Assembly (NCBI GenBank): GCA_017792425.1 | Contig: CP051233.1 | Location: 1,460,402 to 1,524,401 of the forward strand | Direction of reading: 5' to 3' | Source: Thalassovita sp. | GTDB taxonomy: Bacteria > Pseudomonadota > Alphaproteobacteria > Rhodobacterales > Rhodobacteraceae | Length of the DNA: 64,000 nt | In this document: positions 26,262 to 35,077 of the stretch, in pieces | Layout: the number at the start of each line of letters is the position of its first letter | Numbering within the stretch: position 1 is the first letter of the stretch | Notes under the pieces: generated by a model | Told to the model about the DNA's origin: nothing | The model's input: the letters and a program-made list of their open reading frames with translations, nothing else | The model's database searches: none | Translations under genes and position numbers: made by a program

Positions 26262-27413
26262 TCAGCCCCCGCTACTTCCGCTACTCCCTCCGAGGGACTG
26301 GATCGAGCTGACCGTGCCAAGCGAGCCGAAGACAGCCGCGATCGTCTTGTCCCATTGGGTGAAGGGCGCTTCGGTGACATAGAGTGTATCATCGTCGCGG
26401 ACCGCGAAATCGCGGGCGACAAACATACCGTTGGGTTTGGTCAGATCCAGTACATAGACCATGCGCTGCGCGCCGATCAGGTCGTTGCGGCCCAGCACTT
26501 GGTTGGCGATTTCCGCCGGTTCGTTGCGGAAGATGAACACGCCGGTCGGGTCCGAAGAGGTGGTGACAAGGCCGCCGACCTGGGCGATCGCCTCGACCGC
26601 GGACAAGGACTGGCTTTCGAAGTTGACGCGGCGCTGGGAACCGGTGGCGCCAAGCGCGGTGAAGGACCGGGTGTCGCCCTCGACAAGGATGCGGTCGCCG
26701 CCGCGCAGGGCGATATCCAGTTCGGGATGTTCATAGAGATCCTGCAGCCAGATCCGGCCACGTTCGGTGCCACGGGTCACGGTGACCTGCGCGATTTCCG
26801 GTTCGATGGTGACGCCACCGGCACGGGCCAGCATGGTGCCCAGCGTGCGGGTGGGGCGTTCGATGGCATAGACGCCCTGACCGCCGACCGCGCCCACCAG
26901 CGACACGGTGGCGCCGTCCCCGGCCATGCGGCGGACCTGCACCTGCGGGTCCGGGGTCTGGTCTTCAAGCTTGCTGGTGATGATGCGGCGCAGGGCTTCG
27001 GGGGTGTTGCCAGCGGCGCGGATGCGGCCCGCGTAGGGGACGAAGATGAATCCCGACCCGTCGACCTGCACCTCTTCCAGCGAGGTAGAGTTCGCGGCGG
27101 CGCCCGAGAGCAGGCCGTCCTCGACGTTTTCCCAGATGGTCAGGCCCAGCGTGTCGCCGGGGCGGATGATGTCAGAGCCAAGTTGGCCAGCGCGGGTGAA
27201 TTTATCGGAAAAGCCAAGCGCGGGCACGACAGAGGTGGCCCGCGTCACCCGGTCGTTGACGGCCACGACGAAAGCATCGCCCTGGCGCTGTACCGACCCG
27301 GCGTAGATTTCGCGTTTCGTGGGGCCTGTGCGCGGCAGCCCGCAGGCGGCAACGATGGCCACAATAGCCAATAGGGCGACGGACTTCGCCCGGCGAGTCG
27401 CTTGGGAATTCAC
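26262..27413 (-). CDS. polysaccharide export lipoprotein (OPX/Wza-KpsD family)
   Basis: A 383-residue lipoprotein with a lipobox ending at Cys24 (IVAACG). A Poly_export domain (DIIRPGDTLGLTIWEN, about residue 80-165) is followed by two SLBB-type repeats (VSLVGAVGGQGVY and the QSLSAVEAIAQVGGL region). The C-terminus is a Gly/Ser tail. It should form the outer-membrane channel for capsule. It lies between the kpsS-like and kpsC genes in one operon. No kpsM/T/E transporter genes are in this window. Confidence 0.88.
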   Translation of the reverse strand: MNSQATRRAKSVALLAIVAIVAACGLPRTGPTKREIYAGSVQRQGDAFVVAVNDRVTRATSVVPALGFSDKFTRAGQLGSDIIRPGDTLGLTIWENVEDGLLSGAAANSTSLEEVQVDGSGFIFVPYAGRIRAAGNTPEALRRIITSKLEDQTPDPQVQVRRMAGDGATVSLVGAVGGQGVYAIERPTRTLGTMLARAGGVTIEPEIAQVTVTRGTERGRIWLQDLYEHPELDIALRGGDRILVEGDTRSFTALGATGSQRRVNFESQSLSAVEAIAQVGGLVTTSSDPTGVFIFRNEPAEIANQVLGRNDLIGAQRMVYVLDLTKPNGMFVARDFAVRDDDTLYVTEAPFTQWDKTIAAVFGSLGTVSSIQSLGGSSGSSGG

Positions 27414-27506
27414 TGCTTGGTCTCCTCGACCTGTTATTCTGCCTCAATTATTGCGGACAACCTACCGGAATCCGGTTCAAAAATCCAGCACTACGGGTTG
27501 TTCGTC

Positions 27507-28799
27507 TCAGCGGACCACGCGCAACTGTTGCCGTGGGGCCGCTGTGCCGGCGCTGAGCGCGTCATACGGATCCTCTGCCGCCAGCATCATGTCCACCACT
27601 TGCCGCAGCAATTGCCGCCGCCCGCGCGCGGAATAGAACCCCCCCGGAACCTGGCTGGTTTCCAGCAGGTAGCGGCGATAATCGCGGTAGGCTGTCAGGT
27701 CCGGCCGGTCGGCGCGGGTAAAAAATTCAGGCAGGGGCTGGGTAGAGACGAATTCCGGCTTGTCATAGACGGCGCGGCCGAAGGCCTTCAGCGGGATGCC
27801 GCGCCACAGCACCTGCTGGGCGGCGGTGGAATTGACGGTGACGGCGCTGCGAGCGTCGTTCAGCAGGGCGGCCAGCTTGCCGCCGCGCAGGAAATGCACG
27901 CGGTTTTCGATACCCAGTCCGGTCGCCAGCCGCTGGATTTCGCGGTGCAGGGGGAACTGACCGGATTCCAGCGGGTGGGCCTTGATCACAAGGTGGTGGT
28001 GACGCGGCGCGCCTTCGGCAAAGCCGCGCAGCACCAGCGTCAGGAAATCCGTCATCGTTGCAAAGGGCGCATGTTTACGGAACGAACTGTCGTGTTCCAG
28101 TTGCAGCAGCACCAGATGATAGGGAAAGCCGCCGTTGCGCACCCGCCGGGTGGTGATCATCCGGTCCGCGGCCTGCACCGGCATCAGCAGCAGGCGTTTC
28201 AGGTAAAGCTGAAATTCGCGGCGCACGGACAGGTCGCGGTGGGTGCGAAAGCGCGGATAGTCGCCGTTTCGGAACATCACGAACCAATGGTAGAACGCCC
28301 CGTAGAAGATGTGCTGACGCATGTCGCCCCAATGGGCCGGTGGCACCGGCGTGTCCAGATCCGAGGCCGCCAGTGCCGCGCGCATGTCACCTATGCTCAG
28401 GTCCATCAGCCGGGAATGCCCGTTCGATCCGCCGCGTTCATAGGTCACCCAGAACGGGCGCAGATAGCCTTCCTCGAACACGTGGATGGTCAGGCCGTGT
28501 TGTTCGGCAATGCGGATGGCCTGCGCATGGATGTCGCGCGTATCGCCGTAAAGAACGATGTCCGTGACCCGTTTTTCCGCGATCAGGGCAGTGAACCTGT
28601 CCGGCCAGTGCAGCGGGTCGCCATCAAAGGCGATATAGCTGGCGCGATCCGGCCAGAACGCCCGGTCGCCTGCATTGAAACCCACGCGCCATACCGCGCC
28701 GCCCGCGTGGCGCAGCATCTGCCCCAGCCGGTGAAAGAACGGTCCGTGCGGCCCCTGCAGGAACAGGTATACCCGGTCTTTGTCGCTGTCGTGCTGCAT
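27507..28799 (-). CDS. kpsS: capsule polysaccharide Kdo transferase KpsS-like
   Basis: A 430-residue protein of the KpsS/LipB family that adds the first beta-Kdo to phosphatidylglycerol in capsule linker synthesis. It opens with VYLFLQGPHGPFFHRLG, which is typical for the family, and has the VFEEGYLRPFWVT segment (about residue 105) and an HP motif in IKAHPLESG. I start at ATG 28799 (MQHDSDKD); a longer reading to 29039 crosses the ribE promoter and is not supported. It heads the three-gene capsule operon. Confidence 0.88.
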   Translation of the reverse strand: MQHDSDKDRVYLFLQGPHGPFFHRLGQMLRHAGGAVWRVGFNAGDRAFWPDRASYIAFDGDPLHWPDRFTALIAEKRVTDIVLYGDTRDIHAQAIRIAEQHGLTIHVFEEGYLRPFWVTYERGGSNGHSRLMDLSIGDMRAALAASDLDTPVPPAHWGDMRQHIFYGAFYHWFVMFRNGDYPRFRTHRDLSVRREFQLYLKRLLLMPVQAADRMITTRRVRNGGFPYHLVLLQLEHDSSFRKHAPFATMTDFLTLVLRGFAEGAPRHHHLVIKAHPLESGQFPLHREIQRLATGLGIENRVHFLRGGKLAALLNDARSAVTVNSTAAQQVLWRGIPLKAFGRAVYDKPEFVSTQPLPEFFTRADRPDLTAYRDYRRYLLETSQVPGGFYSARGRRQLLRQVVDMMLAAEDPYDALSAGTAAPRQQLRVVR

Positions 28800-28959
28800 C
28801 CTGTTCGGTCTATGCCTGCCTCGTTTGCGCAACACTATCCGCAACGGCGGGCAAAAATAAGACCATTTCGCGCCGCAGGGGCAGGATGCGGCGGGCTTGT
28901 CACCGGGGGGCAGGGGGGCTAGGGAGTCTGCATTGGTTCTGCGGAAGGGGCGAAGGCAC

Positions 28960-29547
28960 ATGTTCACCGGCATCATCACAGACATCGGCGAAGTCCTGGA
29001 ACTGGAAAAGCGCGGCGACCTGCGCGCGCGGATCGGCACCCGCTATGACATGGATACGGTAGATCTGGGGGCCTCGATCGCCAGCGACGGCGTGTGCCTG
29101 ACCGTGATCGAGAAGGGCGAGGGCTGGTACGACGTGGACATCTCGGCCGAAACAGTATCCAAGACCAATCTGGGCAATTGGACCGTGGGCAGCCGGGTAA
29201 ACCTGGAACGAGCGCTGAAAGTGGGCGACGAACTGGGCGGGCATATCGTGTCTGGCCATGTGGACGGTGTTGCGCAGGTGGTGGCGATGCAGGACGAGGG
29301 CGACAGCACCCGCGTCACCCTGCACGCGCCCGAGGCGCTGGCGAAATATATCGCGCCCAAGGGGTCCGTGGCGCTGAACGGCACCTCGCTGACGGTGAAC
29401 GAGGTCAATGGCTGTGACTTCGGCATCAATTTCATCCCGCATACCAAGGAAATGACCACCTGGGGCGGCGTGCAGGTCGGCGACCAGATCAACCTGGAGA
29501 TCGACACGCTGGCCCGATATGTCGCCCGGTTGCGTGAATTCGGCTGA
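28960..29547 (+). CDS. ribE: riboflavin synthase
   Basis: Dismutates two 6,7-dimethyl-8-ribityllumazines to riboflavin. The 195-residue protein begins MFTGIITDIG and has the two internally repeated lumazine-binding halves: SDGVCLTV with SGHVDGVA in the first and LNGTSLTVN in the second. The ATG at 28960 follows GGGCGAAGG. It is separated from ribD by the capsule block on the other strand and is not followed by ribBA or ribH here. Confidence 0.95.
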   Translation: MFTGIITDIGEVLELEKRGDLRARIGTRYDMDTVDLGASIASDGVCLTVIEKGEGWYDVDISAETVSKTNLGNWTVGSRVNLERALKVGDELGGHIVSGHVDGVAQVVAMQDEGDSTRVTLHAPEALAKYIAPKGSVALNGTSLTVNEVNGCDFGINFIPHTKEMTTWGGVQVGDQINLEIDTLARYVARLREFG

Positions 29548-29607
29548 CATTCCCCTTGGCGCGGGTGGCGCGACGGCGCAGACTGGCCCGGACAGGGAGG
29601 ATTGGAC

Positions 29608-30276
29608 ATGCGTCGCTTTGACGAGATTTTCGCCATCGCCGCGGATCGCAAGGGCGGCCCGGCGGCACTGGAGGCGATGCTGAGGTCACCGCTTTCAGTG
29701 GACGCGCTGGCGGCGCGCCCGGCCAGCGACTGGCTGCAGGAAATGGCCCGCGCGGTGTTCCAGGCGGGGTTCAGTTGGAAGGTGATCGAAGCGAAATGGC
29801 CCGGTTTCCAGACGGCTTTTGACGGGTTCGACGTCGACCGGGTGGCGTTCTATCACGACGCGGACATGGATCGGCTGCTGGCCGATCCGGGCATCGTGCG
29901 CAACGGCCGCAAGATCCAGTCGGTGATCGACAATGCCCGGATGCTGCGCGAACTGGAGGCGGAAACCGGCAATGTCAGCGAATACCTGGCGCGCTGGCCG
30001 GTGGAGGATCAGGCCGCGCTGGTGGAGATGCTGGGCAGACGCGGCGCGCATCTGGGCGGTAACACGGCGCAGCGAGTGCTGCGGGTGATGGGATGGGATG
30101 CCTACGTGCTGTCCGGGGACGTGGTGAAGCGGCTGATCGCCGAAGGGGTGGTGGACAAGCCGCCAAGCTCCAAGACGGCGCTGAGAGCGGTTCAAGAGGC
30201 GTTCAACCGCTGGCAGGCCGAAAGCGGGCGGCCCATGACGCAGATCAGCCAGGTCTTGGCGATGAGCGTGGACTGA
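29608..30276 (+). CDS. tag: DNA-3-methyladenine glycosylase I family protein
   Basis: A 222-residue helical base-excision repair protein of the Tag/AlkA-like superfamily. Recognisable are the AVFQAGFSWKVIEAKWPGF segment (about residue 45-63) and RNGRKIQSVIDNAR (about 93-106), both family landmarks, and the helix-hairpin-like LGGNTAQRVLRVMG stretch. It is longer than E. coli Tag (187) and lacks the obvious C-terminal zinc Cys/His pattern, so it belongs to the wider group rather than classic Tag. It follows ribE by 60 bp and may be cotranscribed. Confidence 0.75.
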   Translation: MRRFDEIFAIAADRKGGPAALEAMLRSPLSVDALAARPASDWLQEMARAVFQAGFSWKVIEAKWPGFQTAFDGFDVDRVAFYHDADMDRLLADPGIVRNGRKIQSVIDNARMLRELEAETGNVSEYLARWPVEDQAALVEMLGRRGAHLGGNTAQRVLRVMGWDAYVLSGDVVKRLIAEGVVDKPPSSKTALRAVQEAFNRWQAESGRPMTQISQVLAMSVD

Positions 30277-30305
30277 CCTGCTGCCGTCGCGCATCTGGCA
30301 CGGGT

Positions 30306-30376
30306 GGGATTTGAGTATTTATTGCAAGATGAAAGACGCGGCCGCGCATTAACCTTACCTGGTGTTAAGGTTAACG
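30306..30376. repeat. composite intergenic repeat, copy 2
   Basis: GATTTGAGTATTT-ATT-GCAAGATGAA, then a GCGGCCGCGC spacer, then TTAACCTTA-N8-TAAGGTTAA (9-bp perfect arms, 30349-30357 and 30366-30374). It is the same two-part element as 24170-24238 in the opposite orientation. It begins 30 bases after the tag stop codon. Confidence 0.6.
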
Positions 30377-30536
30377 CTCGGTAGGGTTGACCGGATTGGG
30401 GCGTCGGGGTGAGCGGCTGGCCCGACGCTTTGTTTTCCGTGGGGTGTATCGGATGCCAGCGCATTTTGTGCGCCCAGGCGGCGCGCTTTCGATCAACTTG
30501 TCCGAAGGGTCTGTTCGACCAGTGGGGCAGCCCGCG

Positions 30537-30626
30537 TTAACCATAACGCCCCTTCAGGTTAATGCCGGGTGACCGGCGGGGGATTGGATGAAATTGCGCC
30601 TTTCATCTTGCCAGAAATATTCACCG
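30537..30626. repeat. composite intergenic repeat, copy 3 (diverged)
   Basis: TTAACC...GGTTAA (30537-30542 and 30557-30562) followed about 40 bases later by TTTCATCTTGCCAGAAATATTC (30601 on). It has the same order and orientation as copy 1 but a longer spacer. Together with copy 2, the 30277-30689 gap (about 410 bp, no gene) consists largely of these elements. Confidence 0.5.
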
Positions 30627-30689
30627 CACGCGCTGTCCACGCGTGGGACGTTCGGGGGGGAAAGGCGCCGGGGACGCCATTCCTGTCAG

Positions 30690-33600
30690 TTATGTCTTGA
30701 AGACGCGGTAGATGGCCGGGATCACCAGCACCGTCAGCAAGGTCGAGGTCAGTAGTCCGAACAGCAGCGAGATTGCCAGTCCCTGAAAGATCGGGTCTGC
30801 CAGGATCACCACTGCGCCGATCATGGCGGCGATGGCGGTCAGCAGGATCGGCTTGAACCGGATCGCGCCCGCGTCGATCAGCACCTGAACCTTGCCGCGG
30901 CTTTCGTCGGCGTGGCGGATGAAGTCCACCAGCAGAATCGAGTTGCGCACGATGATCCCCGCCAGTGCGATGAAACCGATCATCGAGGTGGCCGAGAACG
31001 GCGCGCCGAACAGCCAGTGGCCAAAGATGATGCCCAGGAAGGTCAGCGGGATCGGCGTCAGGATCACAAGTGGCAGGCGGAAGCTGCCGAATTGCGCGAC
31101 CACGAGGATATAGATACCCAGTAGCGCCACGCCGAAGGCCGCGCCCATGTCGCGGAAGGTGACGTAGGTGACTTCCCATTCGCCGTCCCACAACAGGGTG
31201 GTTGCGGTTTCATCCTCGGGCTGGCCGTAGAAGCTGACCTGGGGTTTGCCGCCTTCGGCCCAGTCCATCGTGTCCAGCGCGGCGGCGACGTCGATCATGC
31301 CGTAGAGGGGGGCCTCGAACGCGCCGGCCAGTTCGGCGGTGACCATTTCGGCGAAGCGGCCGTTGTGGCGGAAGATCGGAAAGCTGGCCAGTTCTTCGTC
31401 CACATGGATCACGTCTCCCAGTTCCACCACGCCGCGCGCGCCGGGCAGGACGTTGGCGGGGATCGGGGTGGTCAGGAAGGTTTCATCCATCACCCGGTCG
31501 CCCTTGGGCCGTTCCACGGTGATCGGGATCGGGTGGCGGCCGTCGCCTCGGTGAGAATAGCCGACGGTGGTGCCGTGGTTCAGGATCGAGATGGTGTCGA
31601 ACACGTCCTGTTCCTGCACCTGGAAGAAATCCAGGTTGTCGGTGTCCACCGTGGCCCGCAGCCGGCGCGGCTGAATGCCAAAGCTGTCGTCCACATCCAC
31701 CACGTAGGGGATGCTTTCGAAGGCCTCGCGGATCTTCGCGGCGGCGGCGCGGCGGGTATCGGCGTCGGGGCCGTAGACCTCGGCCAGAAGGGTGGCGATA
31801 ACCGGCGGGCCGGGCGGGGGTTCGACGGTTTTCAGGCTGGCGCCTTCGGGCAGGTCCAGGTCGCTGATCATGGCGCGGATCACCAGCGCCAGGTCATGAC
31901 TGGAGCGGTCGCGATCTGTCTTGGGGGTGAGGTTGATCTGCACGTCGCCCATGTGAGGACGTTCCCGCAGGTAGTAGTGGCGCACCAGCCCGTTGAAGTT
32001 GAACGGCGCGGCGGACCCGGCGTGGGTCTGGGCCGAGATCACCTCGGGCAGGTCCATCACCTTGCGGGCGACGGCCTGGGCCACGGCATCGGTTTGTTCG
32101 ACGCTGGAGCCTTCGGGCATGTCGATCACGACCGAGAGTTCGGACTTGTTGTCGAAGGGCAGCAGCTTGACCGTCACGTCCTTGGTGTAGAGCGCCCCGA
32201 GCGAGCCGAACGACAGCACGGCGGTGATCAGCAGGAAGGCCAGGCTGATGCCCTTGGATTTCAGCACCGGGCGGGCAATGGCGGCATAGAGGCGGCCCAG
32301 CAGGCCGCCGTCATGGCCATGACCTTCGCCGTCGCCATGTGCGTGGGCCGGGGCCTTGCCGGCGATTTTCAGCATCAGCCACGGGGTGATCATCACCGCC
32401 ACGAAGAAGGAAAAGATCATCGCGGCGCTGGCGTTCGAGGGAATGGGCGACATGTAGGGGCCCATCAGCCCCGATACGAACAGCATCGGCAGCAGGGCGG
32501 CAACCACGGTCAGGGTGGCGACGATGGTGGGGTTGCCCACCTCGGCCACGGCGTCGATGGCGGCTGACTTGCGGTCGCGCCCGTCTTTCATGCCCCAGTG
32601 GCGGGCGATGTTTTCAATCACCACGATGGCGTCGTCCACGAGAATCCCGATGGAAAAGATCAGCGCGAAGAGCGACACCCGGTTCAGCGTGTAGCCCATG
32701 ATCCAAGCGGCAAACAGGGTCAGCAGGATCGTCACCGGGATTACGATGGCCACCACGATGGATTCGCGCCAACCAATCGCCAGCAGCACCAGCCCGATGA
32801 TGGACACGGTGGCCAGGCCAAGGTGGAACAGCAGTTCATTGGCCTTTTCGTTGGCGGTTTCGCCGTAGTCGCGGGTGATCTGCACCTCGATCCCGTCGGG
32901 GATGATGCGGCCCTCGGCCATGTGGACGCGATGGAGGATTTCCTCGGCCACGACCACGGCGTTGGCGCCGGCGCGCTTGGCCACGGCCAGCGTCACGGCG
33001 GGGGTGCGGATGATTTCGCCATCGTGCTTGCTGACATTGGCGACGATGCGATCGGCGGTGTTGGACACGAATTCCACATCCGCCACGTCGCCCACGTAGA
33101 CCGGGCGGCCATCGCGGGTGGTCAGCAGAAGGCTGGCGATTTCCGCCGGGCTGGTCAGGGTTTCGCCCGCCACCAGGTCAATCATCTGCCCGCCATCGCG
33201 CAAGGTGCCGGTATTCAGCGAGCGGTTCGCGCTTTGGACCTTGTAGGACAGTTGTTGCAGGGTCACACCATACAGGGCCAGCCGGTCGGGATCGGGGTTG
33301 ATGCGGATCGCTTCGGGCGCTTCGCCGACGATGTAGGACAGGCCTACGTCGCCGATCTTGGCCACCTCGGCGCGCAATTCGCGGGCGACGCGGGTCAGGT
33401 CATTGTCGGTGACATGGGTGTTGCCGGGTTTCGGCGTCAGCGTCAGGGACACGATGGCCACGTCGTCGATGCCCCGGCCCACGATCAACGGTTCGGGGAT
33501 GCCAACGGGGATGCGGTCGGCATTGGCGCGGACCTTGTCATGCACGCGCAGGATGGCGGCGTCGGCAGAGGTGCCCACGATGAAACGGGCGGTGACCATC

Positions 33601-33899
33601 GCGTAATCGTCCGAGGTCTGGGAATAGACGTGTTCCACCCCGTTGATGCCCTTGACGATGGTTTCCATCGGTTCGGTCACCAGTTTCACGGCGTCCTCGG
33701 CCTTTAGCCCCGGGGCCTGGATGTGAATGTCCACCAGCGGGACAGAGATCTGCGGTTCCTCTTCGCGGGGCAGGGTGATCAGGGCCACGATCCCCACCGC
33801 CAAGGCGGCAATGATGAACAGGGGGGTCAGCGGAGAGGTGATGAAGGACCGCGTGAGCCTGCCCGCAATCCCCAGTTTGGCAGGGCTGTGGTCAGTCAT
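30690..33899 (-). CDS. RND efflux transporter, inner-membrane permease
   Basis: A 1069-residue proton-driven resistance-nodulation-division pump. The N-terminal helix and LPREEEPQISVP opening, two large periplasmic loops, the GILVDDAIVVIENIARH segment in TM4 with its proton-relay aspartates, and the final TM block (RNSILLVDFI) are all present. A histidine-rich cytoplasmic stretch (AHAHGDGEGHGHDGG, about residue 516) may bind metal. It is cotranscribed with the adaptor gene upstream (8-bp overlap). Substrate is not predictable; the promoter palindrome suggests sulfide/persulfide or redox control. Confidence 0.92.
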   Translation of the reverse strand: MTDHSPAKLGIAGRLTRSFITSPLTPLFIIAALAVGIVALITLPREEEPQISVPLVDIHIQAPGLKAEDAVKLVTEPMETIVKGINGVEHVYSQTSDDYAMVTARFIVGTSADAAILRVHDKVRANADRIPVGIPEPLIVGRGIDDVAIVSLTLTPKPGNTHVTDNDLTRVARELRAEVAKIGDVGLSYIVGEAPEAIRINPDPDRLALYGVTLQQLSYKVQSANRSLNTGTLRDGGQMIDLVAGETLTSPAEIASLLLTTRDGRPVYVGDVADVEFVSNTADRIVANVSKHDGEIIRTPAVTLAVAKRAGANAVVVAEEILHRVHMAEGRIIPDGIEVQITRDYGETANEKANELLFHLGLATVSIIGLVLLAIGWRESIVVAIVIPVTILLTLFAAWIMGYTLNRVSLFALIFSIGILVDDAIVVIENIARHWGMKDGRDRKSAAIDAVAEVGNPTIVATLTVVAALLPMLFVSGLMGPYMSPIPSNASAAMIFSFFVAVMITPWLMLKIAGKAPAHAHGDGEGHGHDGGLLGRLYAAIARPVLKSKGISLAFLLITAVLSFGSLGALYTKDVTVKLLPFDNKSELSVVIDMPEGSSVEQTDAVAQAVARKVMDLPEVISAQTHAGSAAPFNFNGLVRHYYLRERPHMGDVQINLTPKTDRDRSSHDLALVIRAMISDLDLPEGASLKTVEPPPGPPVIATLLAEVYGPDADTRRAAAAKIREAFESIPYVVDVDDSFGIQPRRLRATVDTDNLDFFQVQEQDVFDTISILNHGTTVGYSHRGDGRHPIPITVERPKGDRVMDETFLTTPIPANVLPGARGVVELGDVIHVDEELASFPIFRHNGRFAEMVTAELAGAFEAPLYGMIDVAAALDTMDWAEGGKPQVSFYGQPEDETATTLLWDGEWEVTYVTFRDMGAAFGVALLGIYILVVAQFGSFRLPLVILTPIPLTFLGIIFGHWLFGAPFSATSMIGFIALAGIIVRNSILLVDFIRHADESRGKVQVLIDAGAIRFKPILLTAIAAMIGAVVILADPIFQGLAISLLFGLLTSTLLTVLVIPAIYRVFKT

Positions 33900-34866
33900 G
33901 GCTGGCCCCTTCGTAACCGGTGACGATCACGTCGCCAGCGTTCAGGCCAGTCAAGATTTCCACGGCGCCATCGTGCGTGTCACCGGGAACCACGGCGCGC
34001 AGCACGGTTTCGCCGTTCTGTTTTACCGCCACGAAATCCAGGCCAGAGCGCGTCAGCAGCGCCTGTGCGGGTACCACCAGCGCCTGGCGAGTGCCGACCG
34101 GGATACGCACCAGTACACGGGCGTCAACGAAGGCGTCGGACAGGCCCGGAACCTCTACATCGGCGACGACGCGGCCGTTTTCGATTTGCGGGTAGATGCG
34201 GGCGAGCGTGCCCTGCTGTCGGGTGTCGCCGCCGATTTCGATCCTGGCGCCCTGCTGCAGCGCGGTGGCGTGGCGTTCGGGGATGGCCAGCCGCAGGAAA
34301 AATCCGCCGCCGCCCACCGTGGCCACCGCTTCGCCCGGCATCAATACCGCGCCCTTGGTCACGGGCACGTCCAGCACCCGGCCAGAGGCGGGAGCCAGAA
34401 CGGTGCCCTCGGCGCTTTGCTGTTCGACGACGCGGCGGTTGGCCTCGGTTGCCTCGATCTGGCCCTGAAGGACGTCCACCTGGGTGCGCAGCGCATCCAG
34501 CCGCTGCACGGTGGTGACGCCGCGCGCCAGCAGTTCCTCGCCCCGTTTCAGTTCCGCCTCGGCGTTGCCCAGTTGCGAACGCAGGGATTGCAACTGCGCG
34601 TCGATCGCGCCCAGTTGGAAGGTCAGTTTTTCATCCACGATGGTGGCCAGCGGCTGCCCGGCCTCTACCAGATCGCCCTCTGACACGGTCAATGACGTAA
34701 GAGTGCCACCGATCCGGGCGCGGGCAGGAACACGGTCGCGCGCTTCGATCCGGCCATAGACGGCCTTCCATTCGGTAAGCGGGGTGGGGTTCAGGGTGGT
34801 TTCCGTTTCCGCAAGGGCGGTCAGCGGCATCAGGCCAAGGGCCAGGGCTGTCAGCAGGCGTTTCAT
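33892..34866 (-). CDS. RND efflux periplasmic adaptor (membrane fusion protein)
   Basis: A 324-residue adaptor with a signal peptide (residues 1-19, LTALA) that links the RND permease to an outer-membrane channel. A short alpha-hairpin (about residues 75-155, with LRSQLGNAEAELKRGEELLARG) lies between two lipoyl half-motifs, followed by beta-barrel and membrane-proximal domains. It is first in the operon. No TolC-type channel gene is adjacent, so an outer-membrane partner must be encoded elsewhere. Confidence 0.9.
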   Translation of the reverse strand: MKRLLTALALGLMPLTALAETETTLNPTPLTEWKAVYGRIEARDRVPARARIGGTLTSLTVSEGDLVEAGQPLATIVDEKLTFQLGAIDAQLQSLRSQLGNAEAELKRGEELLARGVTTVQRLDALRTQVDVLQGQIEATEANRRVVEQQSAEGTVLAPASGRVLDVPVTKGAVLMPGEAVATVGGGGFFLRLAIPERHATALQQGARIEIGGDTRQQGTLARIYPQIENGRVVADVEVPGLSDAFVDARVLVRIPVGTRQALVVPAQALLTRSGLDFVAVKQNGETVLRAVVPGDTHDGAVEILTGLNAGDVIVTGYEGASHD

Positions 34867-34901
34867 GGGCGGGGTCCTTTCGGCATGGGGGGCCGGAAAT
34901 A

Positions 34902-34921
34902 ATATTCTAGATTCTGAATAT
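34902..34921. promoter_or_regulatory. ATTC-N8-GAAT palindrome, candidate SqrR/BigR-type operator
   Basis: ATATTC-TAGATTCT-GAATAT, 36 bp upstream of the adaptor start codon in an AT-rich island. The ATTC-N8-GAAT core is, from memory, the binding pattern of the sulfide/persulfide-responsive ArsR-family repressor SqrR of Rhodobacter. No arsR gene is in the window. Confidence 0.45.
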
Positions 34922-35077
34922 GACGTGAGAACGCGGATTTCAAGGGCAATGGTGCCGCAGGTGCGAAGGTTTTTGCAATCCCGTCTTAGCCTCTGGCGAT
35001 AAACCGAAGCATGTTTAACCGTTTATATACGCTTGGCGGGACACCAAGGGCCTGATCACGCCAGACAGGCGGAACAA

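Noticed and set aside
23776..26382. Long plus-strand frame spanning the end of ribD and the kpsC gene
   Set aside because: Shadow of kpsC; composition is Arg/Gly/Pro-rich with no domain signature, and ribD ends well before it.
24253..28799. Capsule genes as a recent mobile island
   Set aside because: No transposase, integrase, tRNA or direct repeat ends, and the base composition by eye matches the flanks.
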